A stretch of 64,000 bases of DNA from Calothrix sp. FI2-JRJ7. GTDB lineage: Bacteria > Cyanobacteriota > Cyanobacteriia > Cyanobacteriales > Nostocaceae. Made by a program: the position numbers and the translations under genes. Below are positions 18,086-27,254 of this stretch, in pieces. Under the pieces are notes generated by a model, which saw nothing but the letters and a program-made list of their open reading frames with translations, ran no database searches and had not been told where the DNA came from. The DNA lies in assembly GCA_019359675.1 (NCBI GenBank), contig JAHHGX010000007.1:1-64000 (forward strand), read 5' to 3'. The stretch's first letter is position 1; each line of letters begins with the position of its first letter.

Positions 18086-18278
18086 CTACATATCATTTTT
18101 ACTACTAATGCTCTCTATCATTTCCCCTAATTTGTGAATTTCAGACGCACTGTATATTTTTTGGTTAGGTCTGGCATTGAGCTTATCCATTAATATATGA
18201 AAAGCTTCAGTATCTCCCTGATTGTGCTTTAAATAAGCTTTTAATTGCGATTGGACTCATGTTCTGAAAATCACTCAT
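18086..18278 (-). pseudogene. DUF6887-like small protein, frameshifted
   Basis: The start at 18278 overlaps the stop of the upstream DUF6888 gene (ATGA). It begins MSDFQNMSPIAIK, then an extra A in a run shifts the frame; the other frame continues YLKHNQGDTEAFHILMDKLN and ends at 18086. 'MS...L..Y...H..D.EAF...MDKLN' is the DUF6887 pattern. DUF6887/DUF6888 are usually found together in cyanobacteria and are suspected of forming a toxin-antitoxin-like pair. Confidence 0.6.
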
Positions 18279-18478
18279 TGCTCAAACCTCCAATTTCCAT
18301 CTTTAAATATACTTATCCCTAAATTATCACCAGCCAGAATAAAGATACTATCTGTACGCTCATCTAGCCTAATAATGTGTATCGTCAACTGATAGAAGCA
18401 AGTAATATTTTGCGCTAGCCCTACGCAAGTTTTAGTTTGTTGACTTGTAAAGTAATTGTCCCAATTTTGATTAAACAC
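18275..18478 (-). CDS. DUF6888 family small protein
   Basis: 67 residues from a GTG at 18478. The segment LTIHIIRLDERTDSIFILAG with a following I...I...G.WRF matches the DUF6888 family, small proteins of unknown function paired with DUF6887. The downstream partner overlaps by 4 bases and is frameshifted, so the pair is probably inactive as a unit. Confidence 0.65.
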   Translation of the reverse strand: MFNQNWDNYFTSQQTKTCVGLAQNITCFYQLTIHIIRLDERTDSIFILAGDNLGISIFKDGNWRFEQ

Positions 18479-18545
18479 CCTTTTTACGTCCTATTTTTTA
18501 CGGACTGCCATGAAGGCGCCTGCTATTTACACACAAGAACACCAT

Positions 18546-18716
18546 TTATAAATTTTTACCTTTCTTATATTGCTCTACAGCTGATGCAATCAAGTTTCGT
18601 GTGAAATTGCTGGTACTTCTATCTTCTTTAGTAGCAAGGGTTTCAAGCTCTTGGAAAAGCTCTTGAGATACATATACTACTAATCGCTTATCGTTGCCCT
18701 TCGAGTCTCTCACCAT
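18546..18716 (-). CDS. Small ribbon-helix-helix-type DNA-binding protein
   Basis: 56 residues; too short for many gene finders. MVRDSKGNDKRLVVYVSQEL (strand) is followed by two helices (FQELETLATKEDRSTSNFTR and LIASAVEQYKKGK), the CopG/MetJ-like RHH layout. GAGGAGGA lies upstream, though 40 bases from this ATG, so a longer form is possible. The next ~100 bases upstream carry repeated ACATA-type boxes that may be its operator. It may be an orphan antitoxin. Confidence 0.55.
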   Translation of the reverse strand: MVRDSKGNDKRLVVYVSQELFQELETLATKEDRSTSNFTRNLIASAVEQYKKGKNL

Positions 18717-18793
18717 TTGGTCTACATGTACTACTAAGGTTTTGAATTCCTCCTCAAGTTTATCTTACTAGGCACATAATAACGTTTAACCAT

Positions 18794-18880
18794 GCACATA
18801 CTGTACACTATGTGTATCACTAAAATAAGTGGCACATACTGTTATTATACTATTGCCATACTGTGTATGGTATGTGTACA
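18794..18880. promoter_or_regulatory. Operator-like repeats between divergent RHH and HTH genes
   Basis: GCACATACTGT-type boxes occur at 18794-18805, 18832-18843 and 18855-18866, with inverted copies (TATGTGTA-type) at 18808-18819 and 18869-18880. Alternating boxes between two divergent genes, both encoding DNA-binding proteins, fit an autoregulated promoter region. Confidence 0.5.
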
Positions 18881-18905
18881 TCAATAACTGATAATCCCGC
18901 TTACC

Positions 18906-19185
18906 ATGACTGAGACAACCCGTCCTTTTACTCCCGATTGGGTATCTCAAGAACGGTGATACCATTGCTGATTTGTTGGAAGAGCGTGATTGGACACAAG
19001 TACAGTTAGCAGAACGTTTAGGTTACACAACAAAACATATCAGTTTGCTCATCAATGGCAAAGCACCAATAAATGAAGAAACAGCCCTGAAGCTAGAACG
19101 GGTTTTGGGGAGTACAGCAGGGTTTTGGTTCAATCGTGAAGCCCAATATCGTGCTGCTTTAGCGAGGAAAGAAGAAGAAAATTGA
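18906..19185 (+). pseudogene. HigA-like XRE antitoxin, frameshifted and truncated
   Basis: The ATG at 18906 gives MTETTRPFTPDWVSQER then a stop; one frame over, GDTIADLLEERDWTQVQLAE continues with the HTH (LGYTTKHISLLINGK) and ends with AQYRAALARKEEEN at 19185. HigA_2-type proteins normally read FTPxWVSxPGDTIADLLEER without interruption, and many carry a further C-terminal ImmA/IrrE-like domain, which is absent here because recombinase-derived sequence follows within 15 bases. An internal start could still yield a 70-residue HTH protein. Confidence 0.65.
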
Positions 19186-19198
19186 TTAACGGGGTGGG

Positions 19199-19380
19199 CG
19201 CCACAGCGGCATTACTGATAGCCTTGAGTTTCGCTCTGGGAACTATCGCAAACTGCCTTCCGAAGCGCGCGTCGCCATGCCGACCCCAGAACTGTGATGA
19301 TTTACGACGATAACCGCAAACAGTACCAGGCGGAAATTAGCCGCAAGTTGGCTGAACGTGTGGGTAAGCGCAAGTCTTAA
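19199..19380 (+). pseudogene. Fragment of the tyrosine recombinase 3' end
   Basis: This stretch is nearly identical to the last ~175 bases of the recombinase gene (17829-18006), from the HSGIT motif through MIYDDNRKQYQAEISRKLAE and VGKRKS to the stop. It differs by a short GC-rich change near 19258-19270 (CCGAAGCGCGC) and lacks the upstream catalytic half. It is the left of two fragments around the GHKL ATPase gene. Confidence 0.85.
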
Positions 19381-19783
19381 TGAACGCCTTGTATGACAGT
19401 GTAGGGGTAGTTGAACGATTTCACTGCTCATATACTAAAAAATGCTACATTATACCTGTGCTATATATCTGTGTATTTTATTTAAAAAAAACGCTGGTTT
19501 GAAGTGACTCGATGCCTAGCTGGTGAATTCAAAGCTATCAGAGAAGAACTGAGTCTGATTTTGATGCGGGTTTTAAACGTATATTTACTATTGCTAAAAG
19601 TATAAATATAATATAAGTGGTATGGATGAGGCAGTGTAAAAGCCTAAAAAACTTTCCCAGTGATATAACAATGGCAACATCTGGGCAAACTAATCTAGGA
19701 AATAGTACTGAGATTTACAGCAATCTATTCTCTGATACTGTGCCATTAACATACTTTACTGGGTAATTGAATAGAAGAGGCTT
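19381..19783. other. Spacer upstream of the GHKL ATPase
   Basis: AT-rich, no gene. Runs such as TATAAATATAATATAAG near 19600 could hold a -10 element for the ATPase gene, but no convincing -35 partner is seen. Confidence 0.35.
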
Positions 19784-22700
19784 ATGCAGGAACCCCAAAA
19801 ATTTGTTCAAAATATCTTTGATGAAACAGGGAAGTCAGAAAGAGACGCTGGAAATTTAGCTAATGCATTGACTCGGTTAACGGGTGATTTATATACAGAA
19901 ACAGAAAGATTTATTTTTGAACTATTGCAAAATGCTGACGATTTACCTAATGAAACAAAAAAAGTAGATGTAAAATTTGTTGTTCTCAAAGAGCATTTCC
20001 TTATTCTGCATAACGGACAGCCTTTTGATGACCAAAACGTAGACGCAATTTCCAGTATCTCCAAAAGCACAAAATCGAATAATCCGGAACAAACAGGCTA
20101 CAAAGGAATTGGATTTAAATCTGTTTTTGCTGATTCAGAGTGTGTATATATTAACTCTGGTTCCTTCTCCTTCAAATTTGACAAACAGGATAAAACACAC
20201 ACAAATGTCGATGAGACTCCTTGGCAAATAAAACCTATCTGGGTGGATGAAAAAGATTATCCTTCTGAGATTAAACAATACGAGGAGTTTTTTAAATCTC
20301 CTGTAGCTACAGCTATTCAAGTAGGACGAGAAAAAATTGAAGAGTATAAAACTAAATTATCTAGACTATTTCAAGACCCAAGACTAGTCTTATTTTTACG
20401 TCATGTAGAAAATATTTATGTTATTGGTTTGACTGATATTCTCAAAGTTGATATTAAAATTACTAAGAGTAAACAAGGTGAAAAATATCAAATTAGTAGG
20501 AATCAAGAAACTACTTACTGGCTAGTTCAAGACTTTGAATTTGAGGTTCCGCAACAAGTGCGGGATAAGATGGAAGGAGATAAGAAAGTTCCAGATAAAC
20601 TTAAATTAGTCAAACGTTCTAAGCTTAGTTTTGCTGCTCAGATTAAAGATAAAAAATTAGAATCAGTAGACGAAGATAATTCAGTATTGTTCACATATCT
20701 ACCAACTAACGTCAAAGAGTACGGTTTTCCATTTTTAGTAAATGCTGATTTTCTCACTACAGCTAATCGCCAAGAAATTCACCATGACAATGTTTGGAAT
20801 ATATTTCTTTTTGAAAAAATTGGTTATTATATTTTTTCATGGATTGCTCAATTAGCTAAAAATCATACGTATAAAAATCAAATTACAAGTCTTATTCCAC
20901 GTAAATATACTTCTTACGAGAGTGAAACTCAAACTGCATTTAATGAGGGATTTGACTTAGCTATCAAAGACATTGCATTTCTTCCTTGCGAGGATAATGA
21001 TTCTAGACTACTAAAAGTTCATCAAGCTATAATTGATGAAATAGAAATTACTAGAGTTATACCTGCTGAAAGTGTAAGGAAATTCTTCGACGCACAACGT
21101 TACTTTATCAGTAACTCTTTAGCAAACAAAAGGAATTTAAAGCATCTAGAATTAAAAATATTTAACACCACAGCACTCTGTAGATTTTTTGATGATTCAC
21201 AAGAATATAAAAATATTATCAAAAATAATTCTCAGTTAAATTTTAAAGTTATTGAGCATTTGTTTTCTAAAGATGTCTCAACGAAAGACTTGGCTTCCGT
21301 ACCTTTTATATTGGATGATAAAAAAAATATTATCAGTCCAAATGCTCTGTATCTTCAGATAGATGATTCGGAGAAAAAATTATTAAATTTTGCTAAGTTT
21401 CATTTTATTCATCCCTATATTGACCGGGCTATTCAGGAAGACGAGAAGTTGCTGGCTTGGGCGAAAGAACATCTAAAAATCAAGTTTTTTTCTGGGGTTC
21501 AAATTATCAAGGGAAGAATCAATGAAGGTAAATATCTTCCCGATAGTGAGCCAGATTTAGATAGCTGCTTGAATTATGTGAGGTTTATTTTTAAGTATTA
21601 CACTAAACTAAGCCTTGAGCATCGTCAAAAATTAAAGAATTTAGAATTAATTTATCAAGAAGAGGAAAATTACTATTTAACTTCTGCTGAGTCCTGTTAC
21701 TTATCTGCTTTTTATAAACCTCAACACCCCACAGAAGACATAGCAAGTTTAATTGGAAGCCAGTATTTCAAATTTGTGATTTCTAATTACTGTGAGAACC
21801 TAGCTGATATTAGTGCATGGAAAGAATTTTTCATTTCCATAGGTGTATCTGATTCCAATGGCTTAGAAATAGTCCACAACAAAATTATTCCCATGATTGC
21901 TAATAAAGCAATCAACGATAATAACACCATTAATATCACAAGGTTTATTTTTGATGTTTGGAGAACTTTTACTTTAAGTAGTGAGTACAGCGAAGTACTC
22001 AAAAAGTTACCTTTAATGACGGATGAAGGTTTGCAAATAGCTAATCAATGCAATTTGTCTGATTTTTACACCAATAACGAAACAGAAACACTAGCAGATA
22101 TTTATTTACCCAATATTGTTACTCAAAATTATTACCGTCCGGGAGACAGTCTGGCTGACTGGAGACGATTCTTTACTAACGTTTTAGGAGTTGCAGATTC
22201 ACAAGGAGTTGAATTAATTCAAAAGAAAATACAACAATTGGCAGACGAGCCTGATTTAGTAACTACGCATAATGCTGTGGCAGTATGTCAGCAAATATTT
22301 AAGTTTTATGACTCTTTAACTAAAGATGACCTAAATAAATTACGTAAATTGAATCTGTTATTAATGAATGGCAAATTAGCAGCAGCACACGAGTGTTATC
22401 TTTCTAATCACTATAAACCAAAGCTCAATTTAGAGTCTTTTTATAAGAATACAGATTTTGAATATTTCGTAAGTTCTAAATATTGTGTTGGTGGTACAGC
22501 AGAAAAAGAAAAATGGAAGCTTTTTTTAAAAGATATCGGTGTAGAAGATGAACTGAGATTTATAATTAAGCACGAATATATCTTATCAAATACAAATCAC
22601 ATACTCAAAGTATATTTTAAGAGCCTTGGTCTTAATTTACATGGAGAAAATTATCAATTTAAAAATGTAATTGCCTTCCTTCATGTGCAATATCTTAAAC

Positions 22701-24412
22701 ACTTTGATTTTGCTAAAATATTTTGGGAATATGTTAACTATCACTGGGATGAACTCAATTTAGGACTGAACTCAATAGTATTGATTAATAACACACCTAG
22801 ACAAGTTGATTCTCTGTTTAAATTTGCAATAAAATATCTTCCTTCTATACCTTGTAATGATGGTAATAGCCATTCTCCTTATTCTAAAAGTATATATTCT
22901 AGCAACCTGAAAAGAATTGTAGGCGATACTTTTCTTATTGCTAATTGCAATCTCAAGGAAGAAATAGAAAAATTTATAGGTTTAAAGCAACAGCTTAACT
23001 TACAGGATTGTTTAAAATTATTAGATGATATCGCTCTTATTTATCATGATAATACGAATAAAGAAGAAAATAGATTGAATCTCATTTACGAGCAACTTCT
23101 CAAATGTATTCGAGAAGGTTTAAATGATGACGATATAAACATAATTGCTGACTGGATGGAGACAGGAAAATTACTTGCTTGCGATGAGCAATTTCATAGT
23201 GCTTCTCAATTATATTATTTAGATTTAGTGATGGAACTACCCCCAAAGCGTAATCCAAACTTAATAAAGTTCCCTTCAGCCAATCTCAATGGTTTTGAAT
23301 TTGAAGAAATACTTAGAGCTTTGGGAATTAGAAAAGTCAGTTTAGATGATATGCAATTTGAGTTATCTAAGGATGTAGTTGATGACAGTCTTCCAAATTT
23401 AATTCAAAATAGAGCTATTTTTATAGGTATCTTTCTTAAAGGCTCACGTCATCCTGAATTAGAAGATAAAATCAAGTTACAGGTACAAAATATTAAATTC
23501 TACAATCCCAGTAAGATAGTTATTAATTGTACGGCTATAGGTTACAAAGAATCGATTGATAATTACCATGATAAAAATGACAATTCTATTTATTATGTAC
23601 GGAAATGGAATAGTAGAAAAAATATTAATCTCGGTGATTACTTGATTGATGCGCTTGCTCTAGATATAGGAAAAATTCCGAGTTCAGTACTATTAAATTT
23701 ATTAGATGATGACATTGAAGAAGTTATAAGTTATTTATTAGAAAGTGGCTACAATATAGACGGTATTCCTGATGATTATGGCAAGCAGTTACGCTTAGAA
23801 AATGAACATGAGCTAGATATCATATCAAGCGAAGAGACTGAGGCAGATCAAAGTAATACCTCTAGTATTGTATCTTCCCCTGATGGTACAGGTTATAACA
23901 TAGACTATTGGGGTCAATGGGGAGAAGATAAAGCTCAAAAACTTTATGAACGTTTGGGTTATAACGCTATTAAGCAAGATGATTGTTTAGCTCTAGGATA
24001 TGATTTTATTTGCACAGGCACAGACCATAAACGGAAAAAGTTGTACTCAGAAATTAAGACCATAAGCTCTAGCGAACCTATGGTCAGGCTCAAACAAAGC
24101 CAATGGATGTCTATGTGTTCAGAGGATAAAAAAGATAATTACGAACTTGTAATAGTAGTTCATGAAGGACATTCGGTGATAGAAATAATTCGAGTAAGTT
24201 CTGCTTGGGCTACTTTAAAAAATCTGTTCTCTCAACTTGCACAACAACACATAACCGAGGCAGAATATACAAAAAATGTCGAAGTATTACTTGGGTTTCA
24301 GCAAAATTCAAAGCAGAACGCAAATGAAATTCTTTTCAATTGGCAAAGGTTCTTAAAATCTATAAATCATTCCCATATAAATATATATCCCCAAGGCATA
24401 GTTAATTCTTAA
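19784..24412 (+). CDS. Giant GHKL (sacsin-like) ATPase with C-terminal DUF3883 nuclease-like domain
   Basis: 1,542 residues. The N-terminus is a histidine-kinase/HSP90-type ATP-binding domain of the sacsin kind: FELLQNADD (N-box, ~45-53), ILHNGQPFDDQNV (~84) and GYKGIGFKSVF (~107-117). A very long helical middle of unknown fold follows. At ~1374-1430 a DUF3883 module appears, WGEDKAQKLYERLGY, ALGYDF and YSEIKT, carrying the D...E-x-K pattern of Mrr-like PD-(D/E)XK nucleases. Family knowledge: GHKL-DUF3883 proteins are frequent in bacterial defense islands; a specific target is not known for this one. It is a single-gene unit with no partner on its strand, contains no GGCGCC hexamer, and is flanked by two recombinase-gene fragments, all pointing to acquisition as a cassette. 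Kinase activity is not implied. Confidence 0.8.
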   Translation: MQEPQKFVQNIFDETGKSERDAGNLANALTRLTGDLYTETERFIFELLQNADDLPNETKKVDVKFVVLKEHFLILHNGQPFDDQNVDAISSISKSTKSNNPEQTGYKGIGFKSVFADSECVYINSGSFSFKFDKQDKTHTNVDETPWQIKPIWVDEKDYPSEIKQYEEFFKSPVATAIQVGREKIEEYKTKLSRLFQDPRLVLFLRHVENIYVIGLTDILKVDIKITKSKQGEKYQISRNQETTYWLVQDFEFEVPQQVRDKMEGDKKVPDKLKLVKRSKLSFAAQIKDKKLESVDEDNSVLFTYLPTNVKEYGFPFLVNADFLTTANRQEIHHDNVWNIFLFEKIGYYIFSWIAQLAKNHTYKNQITSLIPRKYTSYESETQTAFNEGFDLAIKDIAFLPCEDNDSRLLKVHQAIIDEIEITRVIPAESVRKFFDAQRYFISNSLANKRNLKHLELKIFNTTALCRFFDDSQEYKNIIKNNSQLNFKVIEHLFSKDVSTKDLASVPFILDDKKNIISPNALYLQIDDSEKKLLNFAKFHFIHPYIDRAIQEDEKLLAWAKEHLKIKFFSGVQIIKGRINEGKYLPDSEPDLDSCLNYVRFIFKYYTKLSLEHRQKLKNLELIYQEEENYYLTSAESCYLSAFYKPQHPTEDIASLIGSQYFKFVISNYCENLADISAWKEFFISIGVSDSNGLEIVHNKIIPMIANKAINDNNTINITRFIFDVWRTFTLSSEYSEVLKKLPLMTDEGLQIANQCNLSDFYTNNETETLADIYLPNIVTQNYYRPGDSLADWRRFFTNVLGVADSQGVELIQKKIQQLADEPDLVTTHNAVAVCQQIFKFYDSLTKDDLNKLRKLNLLLMNGKLAAAHECYLSNHYKPKLNLESFYKNTDFEYFVSSKYCVGGTAEKEKWKLFLKDIGVEDELRFIIKHEYILSNTNHILKVYFKSLGLNLHGENYQFKNVIAFLHVQYLKHFDFAKIFWEYVNYHWDELNLGLNSIVLINNTPRQVDSLFKFAIKYLPSIPCNDGNSHSPYSKSIYSSNLKRIVGDTFLIANCNLKEEIEKFIGLKQQLNLQDCLKLLDDIALIYHDNTNKEENRLNLIYEQLLKCIREGLNDDDINIIADWMETGKLLACDEQFHSASQLYYLDLVMELPPKRNPNLIKFPSANLNGFEFEEILRALGIRKVSLDDMQFELSKDVVDDSLPNLIQNRAIFIGIFLKGSRHPELEDKIKLQVQNIKFYNPSKIVINCTAIGYKESIDNYHDKNDNSIYYVRKWNSRKNINLGDYLIDALALDIGKIPSSVLLNLLDDDIEEVISYLLESGYNIDGIPDDYGKQLRLENEHELDIISSEETEADQSNTSSIVSSPDGTGYNIDYWGQWGEDKAQKLYERLGYNAIKQDDCLALGYDFICTGTDHKRKKLYSEIKTISSSEPMVRLKQSQWMSMCSEDKKDNYELVIVVHEGHSVIEIIRVSSAWATLKNLFSQLAQQHITEAEYTKNVEVLLGFQQNSKQNANEILFNWQRFLKSINHSHINIYPQGIVNS

Positions 24413-24861
24413 AGTTAAAATCAACAGCTATAGGAATTCTTCATCCTTCATGTTTGGACAAGTCCTGCTTGGGTATTGCATTGTACGCTCGATAATAAAA
24501 AGCGATTCTGAAGGCGCTCCGAGTCCTATATAGCAGGAGCGCAACCGCCTTCTGGTGGCGCCCGTAAAACGGAAGCGGACATTATTGAGGGTCAGGAGCG
24601 CTTCGTGCGGAGGGGCTAAGACTGCCCATAAAATTACCCCCTCGCCCGCGAAGGAGCGCGGGGCGAGTCCACAACATTTTTCCAATAACGTTATTGGAAG
24701 CCATCGTAAGAAAGTTTGCCATAGTATACGTGCTATAGAGCGCGAGTCTTACAAAATTTTATCCCAAGCTGAACAAACGGTTGTATGACAACTCTGACAG
24801 CAATAATCCAAGGACGTCCATTTTAACGGGAGTACGCGGTGCCTACAGCTTTATCTATTCA
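24413..24861. other. Spacer with GC-rich inserts and a parS-like palindrome
   Basis: No supported gene. The segment around 24510-24670 is unusually GC-rich (GCGCTCC, GGAGCGC, GGCGCCC motifs) compared with its surroundings and resembles clusters of small dispersed repeats. The 20-bp palindrome listed separately lies at 24680-24699. Confidence 0.4.
24680..24699. repeat. Candidate parS site (20-bp palindrome)
   Basis: TTCCAATAACGTTATTGGAA, a perfect palindrome, identical to copies at 37160, 43976 and 52371 (inside parB). Intergenic. See the findings for the centromere hypothesis. Confidence 0.6.
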
Positions 24862-25085
24862 AGATTGACTTGATTGCCGTGGTAAGCTTAAACCAGATGA
24901 CCCTTTGTTTATCGCCTTAGATTTCCACTCGAAGCGGGCATCAACGCTCCGGGTGATGGTGTTTACAATATTGTTACCAGAACTTGCGCGCGCGCTCTTA
25001 TCAAAAAGCGCATGACCCCTCATAAAATCCGTCGCAGCAGTATTACTGACAGCCTTGAAATTTATAATGGGGACTACTGTAAAGG
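24862..25085 (+). pseudogene. Internal fragment of the tyrosine recombinase gene
   Basis: Closely matches recombinase bases ~17663-17885: the segments encoding LDCRGKLKPDDPLFIALDFH and ARAGIKKRMTPHKIR are recognisable but the frame is broken and the catalytic H-x-x-R His/Arg context is changed (CGTCGC for CGTCAC). Short changes (CGAAG, CGCTCC) interrupt it near 24930 and 24948. It is the right-hand fragment flanking the GHKL ATPase cassette. Confidence 0.85.
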
Positions 25086-25126
25086 TGTTGTAGGTCGTTA
25101 CACATAATTTATCAATAATCAATTTA

Positions 25127-25702
25127 TTATTCGACTTCTAAATTTGTTTTTAACCAAAACAACCAAGGTGAAAAAAATTGTTCATGAATATTTGCTTTAA
25201 TAAAGTTTAAAGCTCGTTCGGCTAAGTGCAGAGATGCCATGCACTTTGGAGAACAAGGAAGATGGCAAATTAGCGATTTTCCCTCTATATAACCAGTCGG
25301 ATTAATTAAGCGAAAACGTCCAACAAATGACCAAGTGGCAGCTTCTGCTGCAAGGGTATCTATATTTGCTTCTCCAATGTTTGAAATGAAATTACAACAA
25401 CAAGGGGGATAACCGAGAAGACTACCCAACGTTGATTCGTGAGGTTCTGCGCTGCCGTCGAGCAACAAAATCATACGAGCCAATTCTATATCGCGTGCTA
25501 CACAAACATAGTTTTCATCATCGACTTGGAAAGCAAACCCATATTCTCCACACCAATCTGCTAGTTTTACCAAGTCATTTCTTTGTTGGATTCTTACTCT
25601 AACAGCAGGTTTATTACACGCAAAAAAGTAAAGAAAATCAACATTTGTAGAGGGCGATAATATTTCTCTAGGAAGTGAATATAGTGCTGGAAGTATATTC
25701 AT
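25127..25702 (-). CDS. DUF483-like Cys-rich protein of the RiPP cluster
   Basis: 191 residues from the ATG at 25702, which overlaps the GNAT stop as ATGA; an earlier in-frame start at 25723 would overlap more. The central GYPPCCCNFI and a later CHLPCSPKCMASLHLAERAL match the DUF483 pattern of conserved Cys and the 'LGYP.CC..F' signature. Function unknown; the Cys cluster could bind metal. Last gene of the five-gene minus-strand operon with the radical SAM maturase, so a tailoring, binding or immunity role is inferred. Confidence 0.65.
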   Translation of the reverse strand: MNILPALYSLPREILSPSTNVDFLYFFACNKPAVRVRIQQRNDLVKLADWCGEYGFAFQVDDENYVCVARDIELARMILLLDGSAEPHESTLGSLLGYPPCCCNFISNIGEANIDTLAAEAATWSFVGRFRLINPTGYIEGKSLICHLPCSPKCMASLHLAERALNFIKANIHEQFFSPWLFWLKTNLEVE

Positions 25703-26163
25703 AGTTTTGATTCTCGTCGCCAAATCATAGCAAGTTGTGGAATACTTGTATCTTCAACAACCTCAAAGCCTGCTGCTTCTGCTGCTCGCCGAGAAGCTGT
25801 GTTCGATTTCCGCATGTGGATAATTACTTCATTATGTCCGCTTTGTTCGCAGGCTTGACGATATGCAGTGCGACCAATGTGCCGCCCCTGATATTGTAAG
25901 TTAACTTTAATCTGCAACGAAGCATGTTGACCAAAAGGTGCTTCATCAATAATGTTAATGTACACAAATCCAACACGTTTTTCGCCCAAGTGAATATGCC
26001 AGTAGGCGCCTCCTAAGCCTCCTCCACGTTCCTTGCTACCTTTGCCCTTGACCAAAACAACATCAGCCTGATTAATTGGCTCTCCTGCTTGTTTTTTTTG
26101 TGCTGGCTTTGGAGTTTTACGTTTCAGAGGTTTTCGCTTTGTCGAACGCTTTTGGGTTGCCAT
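25699..26163 (-). CDS. GNAT-family N-acetyltransferase of the RiPP cluster
   Basis: 154 residues. After a Lys/Arg-rich N-terminal 30 residues (KRSTKRKPLKRKTPKPAQKK) comes a GNAT fold: the acetyl-CoA loop is QYQGRHIGRTAYRQAC and the C-terminal part reads NTASRRAAEAAGFEVVED. Family knowledge: GNATs move an acyl group from acyl-CoA to an amine. In this cluster a plausible amine is the ornithine side chain made by the arginase-like enzyme, or the peptide N-terminus; this is inference. Starts 18 bases after the UPF0489 gene and overlaps the next gene by 4 bases. Confidence 0.75.
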   Translation of the reverse strand: MATQKRSTKRKPLKRKTPKPAQKKQAGEPINQADVVLVKGKGSKERGGGLGGAYWHIHLGEKRVGFVYINIIDEAPFGQHASLQIKVNLQYQGRHIGRTAYRQACEQSGHNEVIIHMRKSNTASRRAAEAAGFEVVEDTSIPQLAMIWRRESKL

Positions 26164-26181
26164 AGGGTATCAATTTTAAAA

Positions 26182-27204
26182 TTAAGCCGCAGAATCTATC
26201 CATAATTTGCCAATATGATAATCAATACGCTCTATTGCTTCCTGCCAAAATTCAGCAGGAAAAAATCCAGGCGATAATGCCACAGCAATATTTACAATTT
26301 GCTTAAAAATTCCTTGAGAGTTTAAAGCATAAAAAACAGAATCAATCCCGTTTAATACCTGGTGAATATTTGGATCGTGACGAACAGTATGGAATTCCCA
26401 ATCCGAATCGCCATTAAATCGATTGTTAAAATAGTCTAAATCAATATGCAATAAAGTCGGTGTGTTTGGCAACCTGTAGAGCCATTCGGACAGTTGCGAG
26501 CTAACCATGTAAGCACTTGTATCCCCAACATCATCTTTAAAGGTTTCCGAAGCTAACTGTAACCGCGCAGATGGTCGTAACATATCTGGCTTAAGTAAGT
26601 CGTCAACAACATCCAAGGGTTCGAGTTTATATACTCCACGGCGAGTATAACTATACTGCGTGGCACATAAATGACGAATATGTACGTGAGGAATTTGATA
26701 AAGCAGGGGAACAATAAAGCTTCCAATTCCAATAGCTCCACTCTTTATAGCGGGTAGGACTGTTTCTGGTTTCAATAAATTTACAGGTTGCTGAGTAATC
26801 ACATCATTCCATCCATTATTGCTTAACCAAAGGAGAGGACTCATTAAGTCATCATGGTCATCTATATGAAGCAGCACTACCTCATTTGGCAATTCATTTT
26901 GTGCTGCTAACCATTTACTCCACGAAAATAACGTCCATGAATCGTTGAGCGACAGTTGCCATTGCTGTTTTTGTTTTACGGCAAAAGGGATGTCTTCTAC
27001 ACCTAAATCTTGCGACCACCAGTGCAAACCTTCTGTCAATTGTGGGTCAACATAAAAGTCAATTTCTTTCGCCCATCTGGGAGTAATTGACCAACCTTTA
27101 TCTGTTAAAACGCTTTCAACAATTTGATTCGGAAAATAATGATGAAGACGTTTTGCGCGAGCTTGTTGCTCATCGGGTAATAAATGGCGTGGGATAACTG
27201 TCAT
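26182..27204 (-). CDS. UPF0489 protein, peptide-arginase-like
   Basis: 340 residues from the ATG at 27204; a start at 27291 would overlap the radical SAM gene by 37 bases. Two metal-site motifs of the arginase-type fold are visible: LLHIDDHDDLMSPL and LLHIDLDYFNNRF. Family knowledge: a UPF0489 relative, OspR of a cyanobacterial RiPP pathway, was shown to turn peptide Arg into ornithine. The precursor here has three Arg residues in its last ten positions, making it a fitting substrate. It lies 50 bases downstream of the radical SAM gene. Substrate and product are inferred; the family assignment is good. Confidence 0.75.
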   Translation of the reverse strand: MTVIPRHLLPDEQQARAKRLHHYFPNQIVESVLTDKGWSITPRWAKEIDFYVDPQLTEGLHWWSQDLGVEDIPFAVKQKQQWQLSLNDSWTLFSWSKWLAAQNELPNEVVLLHIDDHDDLMSPLLWLSNNGWNDVITQQPVNLLKPETVLPAIKSGAIGIGSFIVPLLYQIPHVHIRHLCATQYSYTRRGVYKLEPLDVVDDLLKPDMLRPSARLQLASETFKDDVGDTSAYMVSSQLSEWLYRLPNTPTLLHIDLDYFNNRFNGDSDWEFHTVRHDPNIHQVLNGIDSVFYALNSQGIFKQIVNIAVALSPGFFPAEFWQEAIERIDYHIGKLWIDSAA

Positions 27205-27254
27205 TAAGCAATCTGAAGTAGTTGGGTTTTGTGGTGTTAGGAAACTTATATAAT

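Noticed and set aside
24428..24788. Two overlapping open frames in the GC-rich spacer
   Set aside because: Translations are Arg/Cys-rich and unlike proteins; caused by GC-rich repeats lacking stops.
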